This document shows, piece by piece, positions 24,499-33,497 of a DNA stretch of 64,000 nt. The translations under genes and the position numbers were made by a program. The stretch's first letter is position 1, and each line of letters starts with the position of its first letter. Below the pieces are notes generated by a model. It was not told where the DNA came from. It did not search any database and was given only the letters and a program-made list of their open reading frames with translations. The stretch is from positions 1 to 64,000 of the forward strand of contig JAJFVL010000055.1 of the NCBI GenBank assembly GCA_021371855.1. The letters run 5' to 3'. Source of the stretch: Bacteroidales bacterium (GTDB taxonomy: Bacteria > Bacteroidota > Bacteroidia > Bacteroidales > VadinHA17).

Positions 24499-25452
24499 AT
24501 GAATATTTTGGTCACCGGATGTGCAGGGTTTATTGGAAGCAGTCTTACCCAAAGGCTTCTTAATGAAGATTACAGGGTAATTGGAATCGACAACTTTGAT
24601 CCTTTTTATCCAAAGGCTCTTAAAGAAAAAAACCTGAAGGCTTTATTATACCACCCTTGTTTTACTTTTTATGAGGCTGACATAACTGAGCCTGACTGTT
24701 TTTCAGTAATAAAAGACAACATTAATTGTGTTGTACATCTGGCAGCAAAAGCAGGTGTAAGACCATCTATTGATTTTCCTTCAGACTATACAAAAAACAA
24801 CATTTTCGGAACACAGAATCTTCTTAATTGGATGGTTTTGAAAGGAATTCATAAATATATTTTTGCCTCTTCAAGCAGCGTTTATGGAAACAGCCTCACG
24901 GTACCGTTTAAAGAAACACAGGATGTAAATGAAACTATTTCCCCGTATGCATTTACAAAAAAAAGTGGAGAGATACTTAATTACACCTATCATCATCTTT
25001 ATAATATCGACATTGTTAATCTTCGTCTTTTTACTGTATATGGGCCAAAACAAAGACCTGACCTTGCGATCAGGAAATTCACAGATTTAATTTATTCAGA
25101 TAAACCCGTAACACTTTATGGAGACGGGACTTCTTCCAGAGATTATACATTCATTGACGATATCGTTGAAGGCATTATCAGTTCTGTCAGGCTGGTATCA
25201 AAGAGTAATGATTTTTTCGAAATTATAAACCTTGGCAGTAATCATCCGATAACTCTGATCGAAATGGTCAATGTAATTTCAGATGCCGTCGGGAAAAAAC
25301 CTGAAATAATATTCAATAAAATGCAACCAGGTGATGTGTCTCGTACTTATGCCGATATAACAAAAGCCGGAAGACTTCTTTCATATAGTCCCCGCACTCC
25401 GTTCAAGGAAGGAATAACAAAATTTGTAGAATGGTATTTTGCTCAGAACTAA
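24499..25452 (+). CDS. NAD-dependent nucleotide-sugar epimerase (UDP-glucuronate 4-epimerase-like)
   Basis: This 317-residue extended short-chain dehydrogenase has the NAD motif GCAGFIGSS (7-15), HLAAKAGVRPS, the catalytic Ser in ASSSSVYG, and Tyr150/Lys154 (SPYAFTKKSGE). GVRPSI and the later YGDGTSSRDYTFIDDIVEG are typical of the UDP-glucuronate 4-epimerase and UDP-glucose epimerase group. It would supply an activated sugar for LPS or capsule synthesis. The gene lies 46 bp after the Kdo-kinase-like gene and is likely co-transcribed. Confidence 0.85.
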   Translation: MNILVTGCAGFIGSSLTQRLLNEDYRVIGIDNFDPFYPKALKEKNLKALLYHPCFTFYEADITEPDCFSVIKDNINCVVHLAAKAGVRPSIDFPSDYTKNNIFGTQNLLNWMVLKGIHKYIFASSSSVYGNSLTVPFKETQDVNETISPYAFTKKSGEILNYTYHHLYNIDIVNLRLFTVYGPKQRPDLAIRKFTDLIYSDKPVTLYGDGTSSRDYTFIDDIVEGIISSVRLVSKSNDFFEIINLGSNHPITLIEMVNVISDAVGKKPEIIFNKMQPGDVSRTYADITKAGRLLSYSPRTPFKEGITKFVEWYFAQN

Positions 25453-25462
25453 TTTTAACATT

Positions 25463-27091
25463 TCATTCTTTTCTTGTTGCTATGTAAAAATCCTTAATCA
25501 GGCGATCTTTACGTTTTTTCCTTGTACCCATGTCGATCCGGCATTTTTTTTCAAGAACATAATTACTGAATCCTGTTTTTAACAACAGCGAATCAGTATC
25601 AGCTGCCATAAGCCCGAATTTTTTCTCAGAAGGAAATTGAATTTTTTCATCTTTGATTTTCAGAAGGGTTACCGTGCCGCCAAAATTCCATACCAATTCA
25701 GGTGAAATATCAGAAAGTCTGTATGTTTTAATTCCAACCTCATCTGCAATCAGCTCTGCTTTGCTGGCCGGAAAATACAACGGATTGTTAAAAAAAATCT
25801 TTGACACAGGAATCAGAGCTAATACTACTACTGAAAACATGCTGATCATAGAGCCGAATACTAACTCAAACTTCACCATTCTGAGTCCACCGACTATGAA
25901 TAATGAAATGGCAATCATAGCAACAGAGGAAAAAATATAAATAAAAGCGTATTGCTTAAGACTCTCTTTAAGAACCACTGCCATTGCAACAGGATAAATA
26001 AAACCAATCAGGGCAAGAAATCCAAACACTATCCAGGTTACAATACTATCTTTACGCGAAAAAGAATCCTTTGCGGAACTAATAAGATATTCAATGTAAA
26101 AACCTGTTGTAAGAGCCAAAGGTATCAGAACGGGGACAAGATATCTGACTTTTTTTTCAGGAATCAATGACATTAATACAACACCTGCAAGAGTCCATAT
26201 AAGTGCAAATTTATAGGCGTTTTTGTCCCTCACCCTATTTTTCATATATGGATAACAAAGCGCAACAAGTGATGGAAGTGTCCATAGTCCGCTTTGTAAA
26301 AAGAAATTCCAATAGTAATAAAAAGGTTTTACTTCATAGCTCTTCCAGTTTGCGGCTTCTTTTTCAACAATATCCGAGAAGTATTGTGGATCTTTCAGTC
26401 TTACATATACGTACCACGATAATCCAACAGTAATTCCGGTAACAAGTATTCCCAGGAAATAAGGCCACTTTTTCTTTAATGGAATGTGATAGACTAATCC
26501 ATAACTTATAAGAAAAGGAAGAAACAGAGTGTATAATGATATGGGGCCTTTGCTTAGCATCGAAAAACCAAAAAACAAACCGGCGAGCAGGCAGTTACGC
26601 AACTGATGTGTACCGCTGCTGAACAGTTTCCATATAAAGAAAATGCTTACAAGCATAAAACTGTGGGTGTACATATCCCACTGATTATCACGTCCAGAGA
26701 AAAAAATATAGAATGAAGTTATAAGTATCAGGGTATAAATGAAGCTGTTTTTTTCAGTCATGCCAATAAGCATGCAGAAATGGAAATAAGCAAATACCAG
26801 CAACAGAGTAATAACCACTACAGGAAGCCTCAGAAAGAAGACAGAATCGAAACCAAATACTCTGCCTGATAGAGCAGTAAGCCATGTTGGTAATGGAGGC
26901 TTTTGATATCGTGGTTCATTGTTAAGTGTAGTCAGCAGATACTCCTGGTTCTGAACCATTTCACGGGCCGAAATAAAATTACGGGCTTCCATGATATTGA
27001 CTTCTATCTTACCAAGATGACTTAGAAGCAATAAAGAAGCGACACTAAACAATATTATTTTGAACTTGTAGCGCTTAAGTTTAAACTCCAT
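25463..27091 (-). CDS. ArnT-like glycosyltransferase (GT83/PMT family)
   Basis: This 542-residue membrane protein has about eleven hydrophobic helices. The first periplasmic loop has NIMEARNFISAREMV, with the acidic residue used for catalysis in ArnT and O-mannosyltransferases, and then EPRYQKPPLPTWL, a family signature. It should transfer a sugar from a lipid carrier to lipid A or another acceptor at the periplasmic face. It is the last gene of a three-gene operon with a LAB_N protein and a GT2 enzyme, and it overlaps the LAB_N gene by 37 bp. Confidence 0.82.
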   Translation of the reverse strand: MEFKLKRYKFKIILFSVASLLLLSHLGKIEVNIMEARNFISAREMVQNQEYLLTTLNNEPRYQKPPLPTWLTALSGRVFGFDSVFFLRLPVVVITLLLVFAYFHFCMLIGMTEKNSFIYTLILITSFYIFFSGRDNQWDMYTHSFMLVSIFFIWKLFSSGTHQLRNCLLAGLFFGFSMLSKGPISLYTLFLPFLISYGLVYHIPLKKKWPYFLGILVTGITVGLSWYVYVRLKDPQYFSDIVEKEAANWKSYEVKPFYYYWNFFLQSGLWTLPSLVALCYPYMKNRVRDKNAYKFALIWTLAGVVLMSLIPEKKVRYLVPVLIPLALTTGFYIEYLISSAKDSFSRKDSIVTWIVFGFLALIGFIYPVAMAVVLKESLKQYAFIYIFSSVAMIAISLFIVGGLRMVKFELVFGSMISMFSVVVLALIPVSKIFFNNPLYFPASKAELIADEVGIKTYRLSDISPELVWNFGGTVTLLKIKDEKIQFPSEKKFGLMAADTDSLLLKTGFSNYVLEKKCRIDMGTRKKRKDRLIKDFYIATRKE

Positions 27092-27711
27092 GATTTTCGC
27101 ATGATATAAATATTCCTGGAGTATGCAATTATACCTGTAAAGTGCCCAATGAAAAGTACCGGGTCCTTTCTTAAAATTGCATAAATAAGAATAAGTGAAG
27201 ATCCTGTAAGACTTAAAATCCAGAATCCCATTGGCAGACTGGACTCATTCCGTTTTTCAGAATAGATCCACTGGTAAACAAATCTTAATGTAAACAGTAT
27301 CTGCGAGATAATCCCCAGAGCCATCAGAAATCCGGAAATATATTCCTTATTGAAGATATTATGTCTGTCTACAATCCCGTTGTTAAATCCATAAATAATA
27401 ATGAAAACAGGAAAGATGAGTATGAATATTCTTATAGCAAACGGAAATTTTTTCCATTCCTTTTCAATCTGGATATTTCTCACGTAAATATAATAAGTTA
27501 TCACCTGACCCAGCATAATTGCAAAGTCATTACGAAGATAACCATACACGAAAAGGAGAAATGAAGCGAACAGACTTATTTCCCAGAAAAGCCTCGGAGT
27601 AAGAACCTTTTTATGTTTTTCAGAAATGAACCATTGCAGAAAGATACGGCTTGAAAATAAAGCCTGGGCCACGAATCCGATACCAAAGATTATCCAGTCA
27701 GGCATGATCAA
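27055..27711 (-). CDS. Membrane protein with two tandem LAB_N (lipid A biosynthesis) domains
   Basis: This 218-residue protein has six or more hydrophobic helices in two homologous halves. Residues 10-80 contain VAQALFSSRIFLQWFISEK, LRNDFAIMLGQ and YYIYVRNI. Residues 130-205 contain ISQILFTLRFVYQWIYSEK, LRKDPVLFIGH and AYSRNIYI. These halves match LAB_N, the domain of small lipid A proteins. It sits between a GT2 and an ArnT-like gene, so it may flip or hold the lipid-linked sugar, as ArnE/ArnF do. That role is inferred. It overlaps both neighbours. Confidence 0.8.
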   Translation of the reverse strand: MIMPDWIIFGIGFVAQALFSSRIFLQWFISEKHKKVLTPRLFWEISLFASFLLFVYGYLRNDFAIMLGQVITYYIYVRNIQIEKEWKKFPFAIRIFILIFPVFIIIYGFNNGIVDRHNIFNKEYISGFLMALGIISQILFTLRFVYQWIYSEKRNESSLPMGFWILSLTGSSLILIYAILRKDPVLFIGHFTGIIAYSRNIYIMRKSWSLNLSATSSK

Positions 27712-28417
27712 TCACAACATAATTAATGTACTTCTTCTTCATCCAAAGATATGCGAAACAATCCATAAGCGGACCCAACAACCTGTTCCAAAGGTTATAC
27801 TTTGATTCCCCGGCAATACGTTGAAAATGTTGCACTGGTATCTGAAGAACCTTACCGTTTTGAAGCATCACCATTGCAGGAAGAAATCTATGAAGCCCCT
27901 TAAACATAGGGATACGTTTTGCAACGTCAGTATGAATTATTTTTAAAGGACACCCGGTGTCTTCCATTCCGTCATGCGTAAATGCCCTTCTGATAGCATT
28001 TGCTATCAGAGATGATATATTCTTTACAAACGAATCTTTTCTGTTGGTCCGCACGCCGGTAACCATCTCATACTCATCAGCATGTTCCAGTAGTTTATTA
28101 AACTCCATAGGTGAAGTTTGTAAGTCAGCATCGATATATCCTGTCAAAGAGGTATTACAGTAATCAAAACCGGCTTTTATTGCGGCGCTTAGTCCATAGT
28201 TTCTGTCAAAGGAACAATATGAAAATATTTCAGGTGAATTATTACATATCTCCTTTATTTTTTCAAGGCTTCCATCAACAGAGCCATCATTGACAAAAAG
28301 CACCTTGCTTTTCTTTAATGCCACATCAACAAACCTCAAAAGTTCGGTTTTTACCCTTTCAAGGTTATCTGCTTCATTGTAAACAGGAACAATAATAGTA
28401 AATTCAAAATCATTCAT
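27698..28417 (-). CDS. Family 2 glycosyltransferase, ArnC/DPM1-like
   Basis: This 239-residue GT2 enzyme opens FTIIVPVYNEADNLERVK and carries GYIDADLQTSP with the metal-binding DxD-type motif, followed by GVRTNRKDSF. It should load a sugar from a nucleotide donor onto undecaprenyl phosphate at the cytoplasmic face, feeding the ArnT-like enzyme of the same operon. Unlike ArnC itself, it lacks C-terminal membrane helices. I start at the ATG at 28417, since the longer frame adds 23 residues before the first conserved strand. Its end overlaps the LAB_N gene by 14 bp. Confidence 0.85.
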   Translation of the reverse strand: MNDFEFTIIVPVYNEADNLERVKTELLRFVDVALKKSKVLFVNDGSVDGSLEKIKEICNNSPEIFSYCSFDRNYGLSAAIKAGFDYCNTSLTGYIDADLQTSPMEFNKLLEHADEYEMVTGVRTNRKDSFVKNISSLIANAIRRAFTHDGMEDTGCPLKIIHTDVAKRIPMFKGLHRFLPAMVMLQNGKVLQIPVQHFQRIAGESKYNLWNRLLGPLMDCFAYLWMKKKYINYVVIDHA

Positions 28418-28527
28418 TTTAATTCTTCGTTGTGTAAATGTAAAAAAATCAATGCCATTTATTACACAGAAATCATTAAAATGCAAATACCGATATCAAT
28501 ATATTTAACCCTTCTGATTCAACCTTT

Positions 28528-30144
28528 CTATTTTTTCAATATTTTAAAGTCTGAAGTCTCATGAAAAGTAATTGACGGGAAGTTCTCTCTTGCCAGCTTC
28601 AGCATCCAATCGCTCTCTGCAAAAAAAACCGGATTATTCTCTTTATCGTAAGCTATAGCATTAAGCTTTCTTTGAATGAACTTTTCAAGTTCTTTTTTAT
28701 CATCAGTTGTTATCCAGCAGGCTTTTACAAAAGGAAGATTGGAAAAACTGCATTTAGCTCCATACTCATGCTCAAGCCTGAATTTTATAACTTCATACTG
28801 AAGTTCACCAACCGTTCCTATTATCTTCCTGTTGCCAGGTTGTTGCACAAATAGTTGGGCCACACCCTCATCGGTCATCTGCCATACTCCTTTTTCAAGT
28901 TGTTTGGTTTTAAAAGGATCGAGGTTTATTACCTCCTTCAAAATTTCGGGTGAAAAGTTTGGAACACCTTTAAAGTTCAGCATCTCGCCTTCGGTAAGAG
29001 TATCTCCTATTTTAAAATTACCACTGTCATACAGTCCCACAACATCGCCGGGGAAAGCTTCTTCTACTATGCTTTTATTATTTGCCATAAAGCTTGCAGG
29101 TGATGAAAAACGCATCTTCTTCCCGGAACGGGTATGAAAGTAGAACTTATTCCTTTCAAATTTTCCTGAGCAAATCCGCATAAAGGCTATTCTGTCGCGA
29201 TGATTGGGATCCAGGTTTGCATGTATTTTAAATATAAATCCCGTAAGTTGTTTCTCATCAGGTTCAATAGTACGCTCTGATGCCTGTATAGGTCCGGGAC
29301 AGGGAGCTATTTCCAGAAATGTTTCCAGAAGCTCAAGTACACCAAAATTATTTAATGCGCTCCCGAAAAACAATGGGGCCAGATAACCTTCACGATATAA
29401 TGATATATTGAACGATTCGAACATATCTTTAACAAAGTCGATCTCTTCCCACAACTTGTTAATGTTATCTTCCCCTACGTAATCCATCAGTCTGGGATCT
29501 TTAATATCTTTGGTACAGATAAGACTTTCCGGAAGAGAGCTTTTTTCAGGAGCGAATATCTGCACCTCTTCCTTAAACAAATTATAAACCCCTTTAAATT
29601 GTTTGCCATTTCCGATTGGCCATGTGTATGGGCATACTGCAATATTCAACTCTTTCTCAAGCTCATCAAGCAGGTCAAATGGATTCAAGCCTTCCCTGTC
29701 CATCTTATTAATAAAGATCATAACCGGAGTATTACGACGCCTGCAGACTTCCATAAGCTTGCGGGTCTGCTCTTCCACTCCTTTTACGCTGTCAACAACA
29801 AGAATAACGCTATCGACAGCAGAAAGTGTCCGGTAAGTATCCTCTGCGAAGTCCTTATGCCCGGGAGTATCCAATATGTTAATTCTGACATTGTTAAAAT
29901 CAAATGCCATAACCGAGGTGGAAACTGAAATGCCTCTTTGCTTTTCAATTTCCATAAAATCAGAAGTAGTGGTTTTTCTGATCTTATTACTTCTTACAGC
30001 TCCGGCAGTCTGAATGGCTCCTCCAAATAAAAGTAACTTCTCGGTAAGAGTTGTCTTTCCTGCATCGGGGTGACTTATAATTGCAAAGGTTCTTCTTTTT
30101 CTGATTTCACTTTTTAGATCCATAAAACTATGATTAAGTGACAA
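28528..30144 (-). CDS. prfC: Peptide chain release factor 3
   Basis: This 538-residue translational GTPase recycles release factors 1 and 2 after termination. The G domain shows G1 ISHPDAGKTTL, G2 region GISVSTSV, G3 DTPGHKDF and G4 NKMD, followed by the RF3-specific domains with VFFAESDWML near the end. The start could also be the second Met at 30123 (MDLKSEIRKRRTF), which agrees better with the usual N-terminus. It precedes the lipid A operon by about 110 bp. Confidence 0.94.
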   Translation of the reverse strand: MSLNHSFMDLKSEIRKRRTFAIISHPDAGKTTLTEKLLLFGGAIQTAGAVRSNKIRKTTTSDFMEIEKQRGISVSTSVMAFDFNNVRINILDTPGHKDFAEDTYRTLSAVDSVILVVDSVKGVEEQTRKLMEVCRRRNTPVMIFINKMDREGLNPFDLLDELEKELNIAVCPYTWPIGNGKQFKGVYNLFKEEVQIFAPEKSSLPESLICTKDIKDPRLMDYVGEDNINKLWEEIDFVKDMFESFNISLYREGYLAPLFFGSALNNFGVLELLETFLEIAPCPGPIQASERTIEPDEKQLTGFIFKIHANLDPNHRDRIAFMRICSGKFERNKFYFHTRSGKKMRFSSPASFMANNKSIVEEAFPGDVVGLYDSGNFKIGDTLTEGEMLNFKGVPNFSPEILKEVINLDPFKTKQLEKGVWQMTDEGVAQLFVQQPGNRKIIGTVGELQYEVIKFRLEHEYGAKCSFSNLPFVKACWITTDDKKELEKFIQRKLNAIAYDKENNPVFFAESDWMLKLARENFPSITFHETSDFKILKK

Positions 30145-30374
30145 TTTCCAATTGTCCGATGATATAAAACTGTAATTATCAGGGAATAAAAATAAACCAC
30201 CAGGTTATTAATGTACTTCAAGATGTCTTCCTGACCTGTACATTGCTGGGTAATATGGTAATAATCTGTAAAAAATGCTTGTCATATAAGGCGCAAAAGT
30301 AATAAAAAAAGAGAAATTGATACAATCAAAAGAAACTTGGGTAAAAACGGCTATTTTTGAAAAAAACAGGAAAA

Positions 30375-31241
30375 ATGGAAACTATAAGAACCGGTAAACT
30401 TTTAATTGTATTTCTCTTATTTTATCTGATAACAGGAACAGGCAACGCACAGAAGAAAAAAGCATCAGATCCATACTTTTTTATCCAGCTGACCGATCCT
30501 CAGTTTGGGATGCTGGAGGCAAATTATGGTTTTGAAAAAGAGACGTACTATTACGAGAGAGCAGTAAAAGAGATCAACAGGCTGAAACCTGACTTTGTCA
30601 TGATAACAGGTGATCTTGTGAATAAAAAAGGCAATAAGTCACAGATAGCTGAATTTAAACGTATTACAAAAAATATCAATCGAGACATTCCGGTATATTT
30701 ATCTCCGGGGAACCACGACATCGGACAGGCTCCTGAACAAAAAGATATTGATGCATTCATAGCAGAGTATGGTTACGACAGAATCGCTTTCAAACATAAA
30801 GGAAGCCTGTTTATAGGTATTAATTCGAATATTATTAAAGCAAACACCCCTGTTCTTGAGCCACAGCAGTTCAAATGGCTTAAAAAAGAACTTTCAAAAG
30901 GCAAAGCTTCAAAACATATAGTAATATTCTGTCATCATCCATTCTTTAAAAATGCATTTGATGAGCCTGAAGGCTACTTCAATATCGGTACAGAAACACG
31001 TAATAAATATTTAGCACTGTTTAAAGAATACAATGTCGATGCAATTTTTGCCGGTCATCTTCACGACAACGGATTTGCCAGATATGGCAACCTGGAAATG
31101 GTTACAACAAGTGCAGTAGGAATGCCACTGTCAAAACCCTCATCAGGGATCCGTATAGTAAAGGTATATTCCAACCGTCTTGAAAGCGACTTTTATGGAC
31201 TGACTGATATTCCTGAATCGGTTATTTTACAGGATAACTGA
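30375..31241 (+). CDS. Exported calcineurin-like metallophosphoesterase
   Basis: This 288-residue protein begins with a signal peptide (METIRTGKLLIVFLLFYL, cleaved near GNAQ). The metallophosphoesterase motifs are in order: QLTDPQFGM, ITGDLVNKKG, SPGNHD, FCHHPFF and FAGHLHDNG, which bind two metal ions. The first motif has Gln before Phe instead of the usual His, as in the CPPED1-like group. The start is the ATG at 30375, since a TTG at 30357 is less likely. The gene ends inside the convergent nitroreductase gene with a 20-bp overlap. The substrate is unknown. Confidence 0.85.
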   Translation: METIRTGKLLIVFLLFYLITGTGNAQKKKASDPYFFIQLTDPQFGMLEANYGFEKETYYYERAVKEINRLKPDFVMITGDLVNKKGNKSQIAEFKRITKNINRDIPVYLSPGNHDIGQAPEQKDIDAFIAEYGYDRIAFKHKGSLFIGINSNIIKANTPVLEPQQFKWLKKELSKGKASKHIVIFCHHPFFKNAFDEPEGYFNIGTETRNKYLALFKEYNVDAIFAGHLHDNGFARYGNLEMVTTSAVGMPLSKPSSGIRIVKVYSNRLESDFYGLTDIPESVILQDN

Positions 31242-31863
31242 CAGGATTATTAAGCATGAGATACTGAGAATCTTTCAGCTTTAATATCTCTCTCAATTTA
31301 GAATGGTCCATCACTGCCCTGGGCCGTGTACTAAGTCCGGTAGAAGCACAGAAAATTGCAATATTCTGCGATACTATTCCTGCATCCATAGCTGCCCACG
31401 ACAATTTAACTGAATCTGGAAAATTGCGGAACCGTGCGATGTCAGATGTAAGAAGAAGGATAACAGATGCTTTAGCCATTTCAGGCTGTCTTTCAGCTAC
31501 CAGTTTCCTATAATCTCCGCTGGCTACGGGATCCAATATATGGGGACCCGCATTATAAAGATATATCCCTTCTTCCATAAATACATATATATCGATATCC
31601 TGTGCATTCGTTGCTGAAGGAGCGGTTCGTAACTTCTTTTCTGGACGGTTAATACCATCAGCAGCCCATAATAAATCAGATAGATCCCTTGGGCTCAGTT
31701 TGTCACTTGAAAATTCCGTAGCGGAGGCTCTTTTCTCAAGCGCCTGCATTACAGGTAACCCTCTGGTTTTATCAGGAGGATCCAAAATTATTGATTTCAG
31801 CTCCTGAGCACGTATACCTATGGATAGTGCAACAAGAACAAAAAAACTTAATAATCCTTTCAT
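31222..31863 (-). CDS. Exported nitroreductase-family (SagB-type) protein
   Basis: This 213-residue protein has a signal peptide (MKGLLSFFVLVALSIGIRAQ). The mature part resembles the SagB-type nitroreductase fold, with KRASATEFSSDKLSPRDLSDL, LLWAADGINRP, then APSATNAQDIDIYVF and GIVSQNIAIFCASTGLSTR. It should bind FMN. Exported FMN nitroreductases of this kind occur in many Bacteroidota with unknown substrates. I start at 31863, directly before the signal peptide. Confidence 0.82.
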   Translation of the reverse strand: MKGLLSFFVLVALSIGIRAQELKSIILDPPDKTRGLPVMQALEKRASATEFSSDKLSPRDLSDLLWAADGINRPEKKLRTAPSATNAQDIDIYVFMEEGIYLYNAGPHILDPVASGDYRKLVAERQPEMAKASVILLLTSDIARFRNFPDSVKLSWAAMDAGIVSQNIAIFCASTGLSTRPRAVMDHSKLREILKLKDSQYLMLNNPVSYPVK

Positions 31864-32213
31864 AATCGCAGTTTTAATTCGTAAAATACAAATAGACTCC
31901 CATACCCAAATATAATCCATATTATTGAAATAAAAGCCATTACTTTCAATATCATTTTAAATGCCACAACAGATCATCCAGGAATTCATCGACAGGCTGA
32001 TAATACCTGAAAAACAATTTGCAAACTTTTAAAGGAATCTATGTCTGAATTCCAGGCTGCAATTTTATTATATTTTCACCTTCTTTTATGGCTATAAGAA
32101 ATTTAGTAATTTTACAATTTTAAGCAGTCCTTGAAGAAATTTTGATGATTAATATAATACCTCATAATAAATAGCGTTAACTATTATGAATATAAACGTT
32201 AATATTATTGACT

Positions 32214-33248
32214 ATGAAAAAAAGTATTATCCTTATTATCGTTTTATTTGTCGGGTTTGCAGGATCGCAATGTACCAAGAATGAAAACAGACCTGATCTG
32301 AAACTATCTTTCCAGAGCAGTGTTAACGATATAAATACTGCTATCAGTAAAATCTCTGGGACAAAAGGCTATCAACTGATGTCGATGAGCGGGGATGCTG
32401 CAAAAAGTGAAGACAGCTTTAAAGATAGCATCACACTGCCCCTCATTGCAGGTATTTACGACTATCAACCTAATCCTGTTCCCAGAAATCACTATTACTT
32501 TCCTTACAGGTTATTCAAAAAGACCGGTGAAAGTGAAAAGATGATAGTCAATTTGCCGGAGAGGATGGTTTTCCATCCGAAATATCTGCATTATTATTCT
32601 CCTAAAGATTCTGTTCTGAAGAATAATTTTACAGTTACCGCTTCGGATTACCATCTTTATTATACCTGGTGGAAAAGTTATGATTACAAACTTTCTGCAG
32701 GTTTCACCCTCGACTCAGAGTATGTCGGCGATCTTGACGTATCTTCTTCGGCACATTCATTTATTGACAACTTTTATTCTTCAAAATTCACATTCACAGG
32801 AGGATATAACGTTTCCACGGAGTGGCAGACAGGAGATACAACTGTCTCATCATTTGCTCTTTTAAAGGATAAGGATGTCCTTTTAAAAGAGACCAGAGTC
32901 TTTATCTGGGATGATTTCCACAGGGGAGAGAAGCAGTATATACTGACCATAGGGAATATTGATATAAAGAGGGCCACAAATATTGATTCCATTCAGGTAT
33001 ATCTCGACGGGGTCCTTCAGAAAGAGGCTGCAGCAGTTATAAAAGACGGGGCTGACACAACTGGCTCAATCTGCCATAAAAGAGACATATTACTTACTTT
33101 CAATGACGGAACAACAGCAAAACTCAGTGAGAAGATCGATCCTGCTCTCACAAAACTGAGGACTCTTATTGATTCAATGCACAGCATGTATTTTGCAAAG
33201 AACATTGTTGATTATATTGCAGTCAGCATCTATTACAATACCAGGTGA
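32214..33248 (+). CDS. Hypothetical lipoprotein
   Basis: This 344-residue protein begins MKKSIILIIVLFVGFAGSQC, where the final Cys follows a lipobox-like AGSQ, so it is probably lipid-anchored. The rest is rich in aromatic residues and predicted strands (YYFPYRLFKKTGESEKMIV, then DYHLYYTWWKSYDYKLSAG). I recognise no family. A terminator-like hairpin follows at 33319. It appears to be a single-gene unit. Confidence 0.7.
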   Translation: MKKSIILIIVLFVGFAGSQCTKNENRPDLKLSFQSSVNDINTAISKISGTKGYQLMSMSGDAAKSEDSFKDSITLPLIAGIYDYQPNPVPRNHYYFPYRLFKKTGESEKMIVNLPERMVFHPKYLHYYSPKDSVLKNNFTVTASDYHLYYTWWKSYDYKLSAGFTLDSEYVGDLDVSSSAHSFIDNFYSSKFTFTGGYNVSTEWQTGDTTVSSFALLKDKDVLLKETRVFIWDDFHRGEKQYILTIGNIDIKRATNIDSIQVYLDGVLQKEAAAVIKDGADTTGSICHKRDILLTFNDGTTAKLSEKIDPALTKLRTLIDSMHSMYFAKNIVDYIAVSIYYNTR

Positions 33249-33318
33249 TCCATTGATCGTTCAGTGTAAGTCATGAAAGCCTGAAAAGTCAGCAACTAAG
33301 GTTACAAAAATATCACAC

Positions 33319-33358
33319 AAAGGTATGGCAATGAGTTGAAATACATTGCCACACCTTT
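33319..33358 (+). terminator. Terminator-like hairpin
   Basis: AAAGGTATGGCAATG and CATTGCCACACCTTT pair over 15 bp with one mismatch and a 10-base loop, 70 bp after the lipoprotein gene. A T-rich tail is short, so efficiency is uncertain. Confidence 0.55.
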
Positions 33359-33497
33359 ATATTCTCTGCCGTACTTATATAAATATACTGCAGTTGAAGA
33401 GAATCTTTTTAACAGCCCAGAAATATATTGCTAAAACATTCATGTGCACGGCACCTTGATATGACAATTCTTTTAACTTTATAAACAAAAAATTGTC

